Shown here: in pieces, positions 63,048-64,000 of the stretch | Numbering within the stretch: position 1 is the first letter of the stretch | Layout: every line of letters begins with the position of its first letter | Assembly (NCBI RefSeq): GCF_900187445.1 | Contig: NZ_FYEB01000007.1 | Location: forward strand, 82,324-146,323 | Origin: Pseudomonas sp. Irchel s3b2 | GTDB taxonomy: Bacteria > Pseudomonadota > Gammaproteobacteria > Pseudomonadales > Pseudomonadaceae | Direction of reading: 5' to 3' | DNA length: 64,000 bases | Made by a program: the position numbers and the translations under genes | The notes under the pieces: generated by a model | Told to the model about the DNA's origin: nothing | The model's input: the letters and a program-made list of their open reading frames with translations, nothing else | The model's database searches: none

Positions 63048-63713
63048 TCACCGTGCGCTGTCGATGATTTGGCCACCGTCCGGCGTCAGGCTGTAACCCG
63101 TCAGGAGTTGTGCATCCTTGCTGGCGAGGAATAGCACGACCGGCGCAATGTCCTCTTCGGGTGATCCATAACGGCCAAGTACGTTAGTGGGTGCGGGCGC
63201 ATTGGCCGCAGTACCCCAAGTGTCTGCAACCGGCATGACATTGTTTACCGTGATCTTGTCAGCGCCCCACTCCCTTGCCGCCGAGCGAGTCAAGGCGCGC
63301 ACCGCCTCCTTCGCCATGTTGTAAGGGGCGTATCCCTGCAGGCCGATGACACCGGCCAGCGAGGCAAAGTTGATGACCCTCCCCTCTCCGCTGGCTTTGA
63401 GGTGTGGGTAGCAGGCTTGCATCGTCCGTAGATAGGCAATCGGCCCCATTTCTAAATTGCGTTGCAATTGCTCGGTCGACAGATCGAGAACCGATGAAAA
63501 GACAACCGAGGGGTCGAAGGCATTGTTCACAAGAATATCGATCCGCCCATACATAGCCACGACCTTTTCTACAGCAGCTTTGATCTGATCCGGATCGGCG
63601 ATATCACAGACTACTCCGAGGGCGATGCCGCCCGCCGCCTGGATCTCAGCGACGACACCCGCGACATTTTCAGCCGTGCGTGAAAGTAGCGAGTCCGCGT
63701 ATCCGAAAACCAT
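63048..63713 (-). CDS. SDR family oxidoreductase, N-terminally truncated
   Basis: A 221-codon frame encoding most of a classical short-chain dehydrogenase: DILVNNAFDPSV, INFASLAGVIG with the catalytic Ser region, YAPYNMAKEAVRALTRSAARE with Tyr/Lys, and the terminal GYSLTPDGGQIID. The first about 35 residues, including the TGxxxGxG cofactor loop, are missing. The first dozen codons (MVFGYADSLLSR) are antisense to gltP-type coding sequence, so the ATG at 63713 was gained at a junction. It is probably inactive. Confidence 0.8.
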   Translation of the reverse strand: MVFGYADSLLSRTAENVAGVVAEIQAAGGIALGVVCDIADPDQIKAAVEKVVAMYGRIDILVNNAFDPSVVFSSVLDLSTEQLQRNLEMGPIAYLRTMQACYPHLKASGEGRVINFASLAGVIGLQGYAPYNMAKEAVRALTRSAAREWGADKITVNNVMPVADTWGTAANAPAPTNVLGRYGSPEEDIAPVVLFLASKDAQLLTGYSLTPDGGQIIDSAR

Positions 63714-64000
63714 GGAGGCACTGGAGAAGTTTGGTGCGCCGAAGCGCGTATCCAGCTTCGTTCTACCGCTGGGTTACTCATTCAACCTTGATGGTTCAAT
63801 GATGTATCAAGCGTTCGCCATCATGTTCATTGCTCAGGCCTACAACGTTGACTTGAGCTTCACACAGCAACTGCTCATCTTGCTGACGCTGATGATTACC
63901 AGCAAGGGAATGGCCGGTGTAGCCCGAGCATCGGTGGTTGTGGTGGCGGCTACGTTACCCATGTTCAATCTTCCCGAAGCCGGTATTTTGCTAATCCTTG
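63685..64000 (+). pseudogene. 5'-truncated gltP-type dicarboxylate/amino acid:cation symporter (partial)
   Basis: Plus-strand codons from 63685 encode SSESAYPKTMEALEKFGAPK, then a membrane hairpin and signature LPLGYSFNLDGSMMYQAF, LLILLTLMITSKGMAGVARAS and VVVVAATLPMF. This is the C-terminal third of a DAACS (GltP/DctA-like) symporter, continuing past the window end. The N-terminal two thirds are absent; upstream is the opposite-strand SDR gene. The normal start is lost, so it is a gene fragment. Confidence 0.82.

Overview
The window looks like chromosomal DNA of a Pseudomonas species, most likely of the fluorescens group. It has high-GC coding density, REP/REPIN palindromes of the type common in that group, an OprD-family porin, class I and class II-like polyhydroxyalkanoate (PHA) synthases, and an AlgE-type alginate epimerase. 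Species cannot be assigned from the sequence alone. I see no phage, insertion sequence, CRISPR array or replication origin.

Layout. 0-1.7 kb: a recent tandem duplication of a lipoprotein gene. 1.8-5.3 kb: complete selenocysteine decoding set selA-selB-selC. 5.9-9.9 kb: circularly permuted ATP-grasp, alpha-E, transglutaminase and Anbu proteasome-like peptidase genes. 10.1-13.1 kb: tctCBA tricarboxylate transporter, then a repeat cluster. 13.6-17.1 kb: envelope/stress genes (amphipathic membrane protein, holin-like YqjE type, DUF3618, ClpP-like, KGG protein). 17.2-19.1 kb: lysR gene interrupted by an in-frame TGA, RidA-family gene, small lipoprotein. 19.2-23.6 kb: amino-acid permease, ornithine cyclodeaminase, acetylpolyamine amidohydrolase, Lrp-type regulator. 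23.6-32.6 kb: short-chain PHA locus (phaC-phaA-phaB, AraC-type regulator, DUF3141 protein, phasin, PhaR repressor) with a candidate PhaR operator. 32.7-42.8 kb: porin, acyl-CoA dehydrogenase, ActP-like symporter with DUF485 partner, acyl-CoA synthetase and a FixL/FixJ-like two-component system. 43.0-48.1 kb: patatin and several exported proteins (LprI/MliC, glycine-zipper, DUF3300, DUF2950). 48.1-51.1 kb: AraC regulator divergent from a third, class II-like PHA synthase, then a REPIN. 51.1-56.0 kb: a 1610-residue secreted alginate epimerase with an esterase-like domain. 56.0-64.0 kb: sparse region with an MFS remnant, two small genes, LysE exporter, cupin, AraC regulator, exported alpha/beta hydrolase, NepI-like exporter, and a junction where a truncated SDR gene meets a truncated gltP-type gene.

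How the parts fit. The PHA genes can turn two acetyl-CoA into 3-hydroxybutyryl-CoA (phaA, phaB), polymerise it (phaC), coat the granule (phasin) and sense granule state (PhaR). The adjacent porin, symporter, acyl-CoA synthetase and dehydrogenase would import and activate organic acids, so they could supply acyl-CoA to the same pool; that coupling is inferred from position only. The selenocysteine genes serve a selenoprotein not seen in this window. The Anbu set matches a conserved but functionally unsettled peptide-tagging/degradation neighbourhood.
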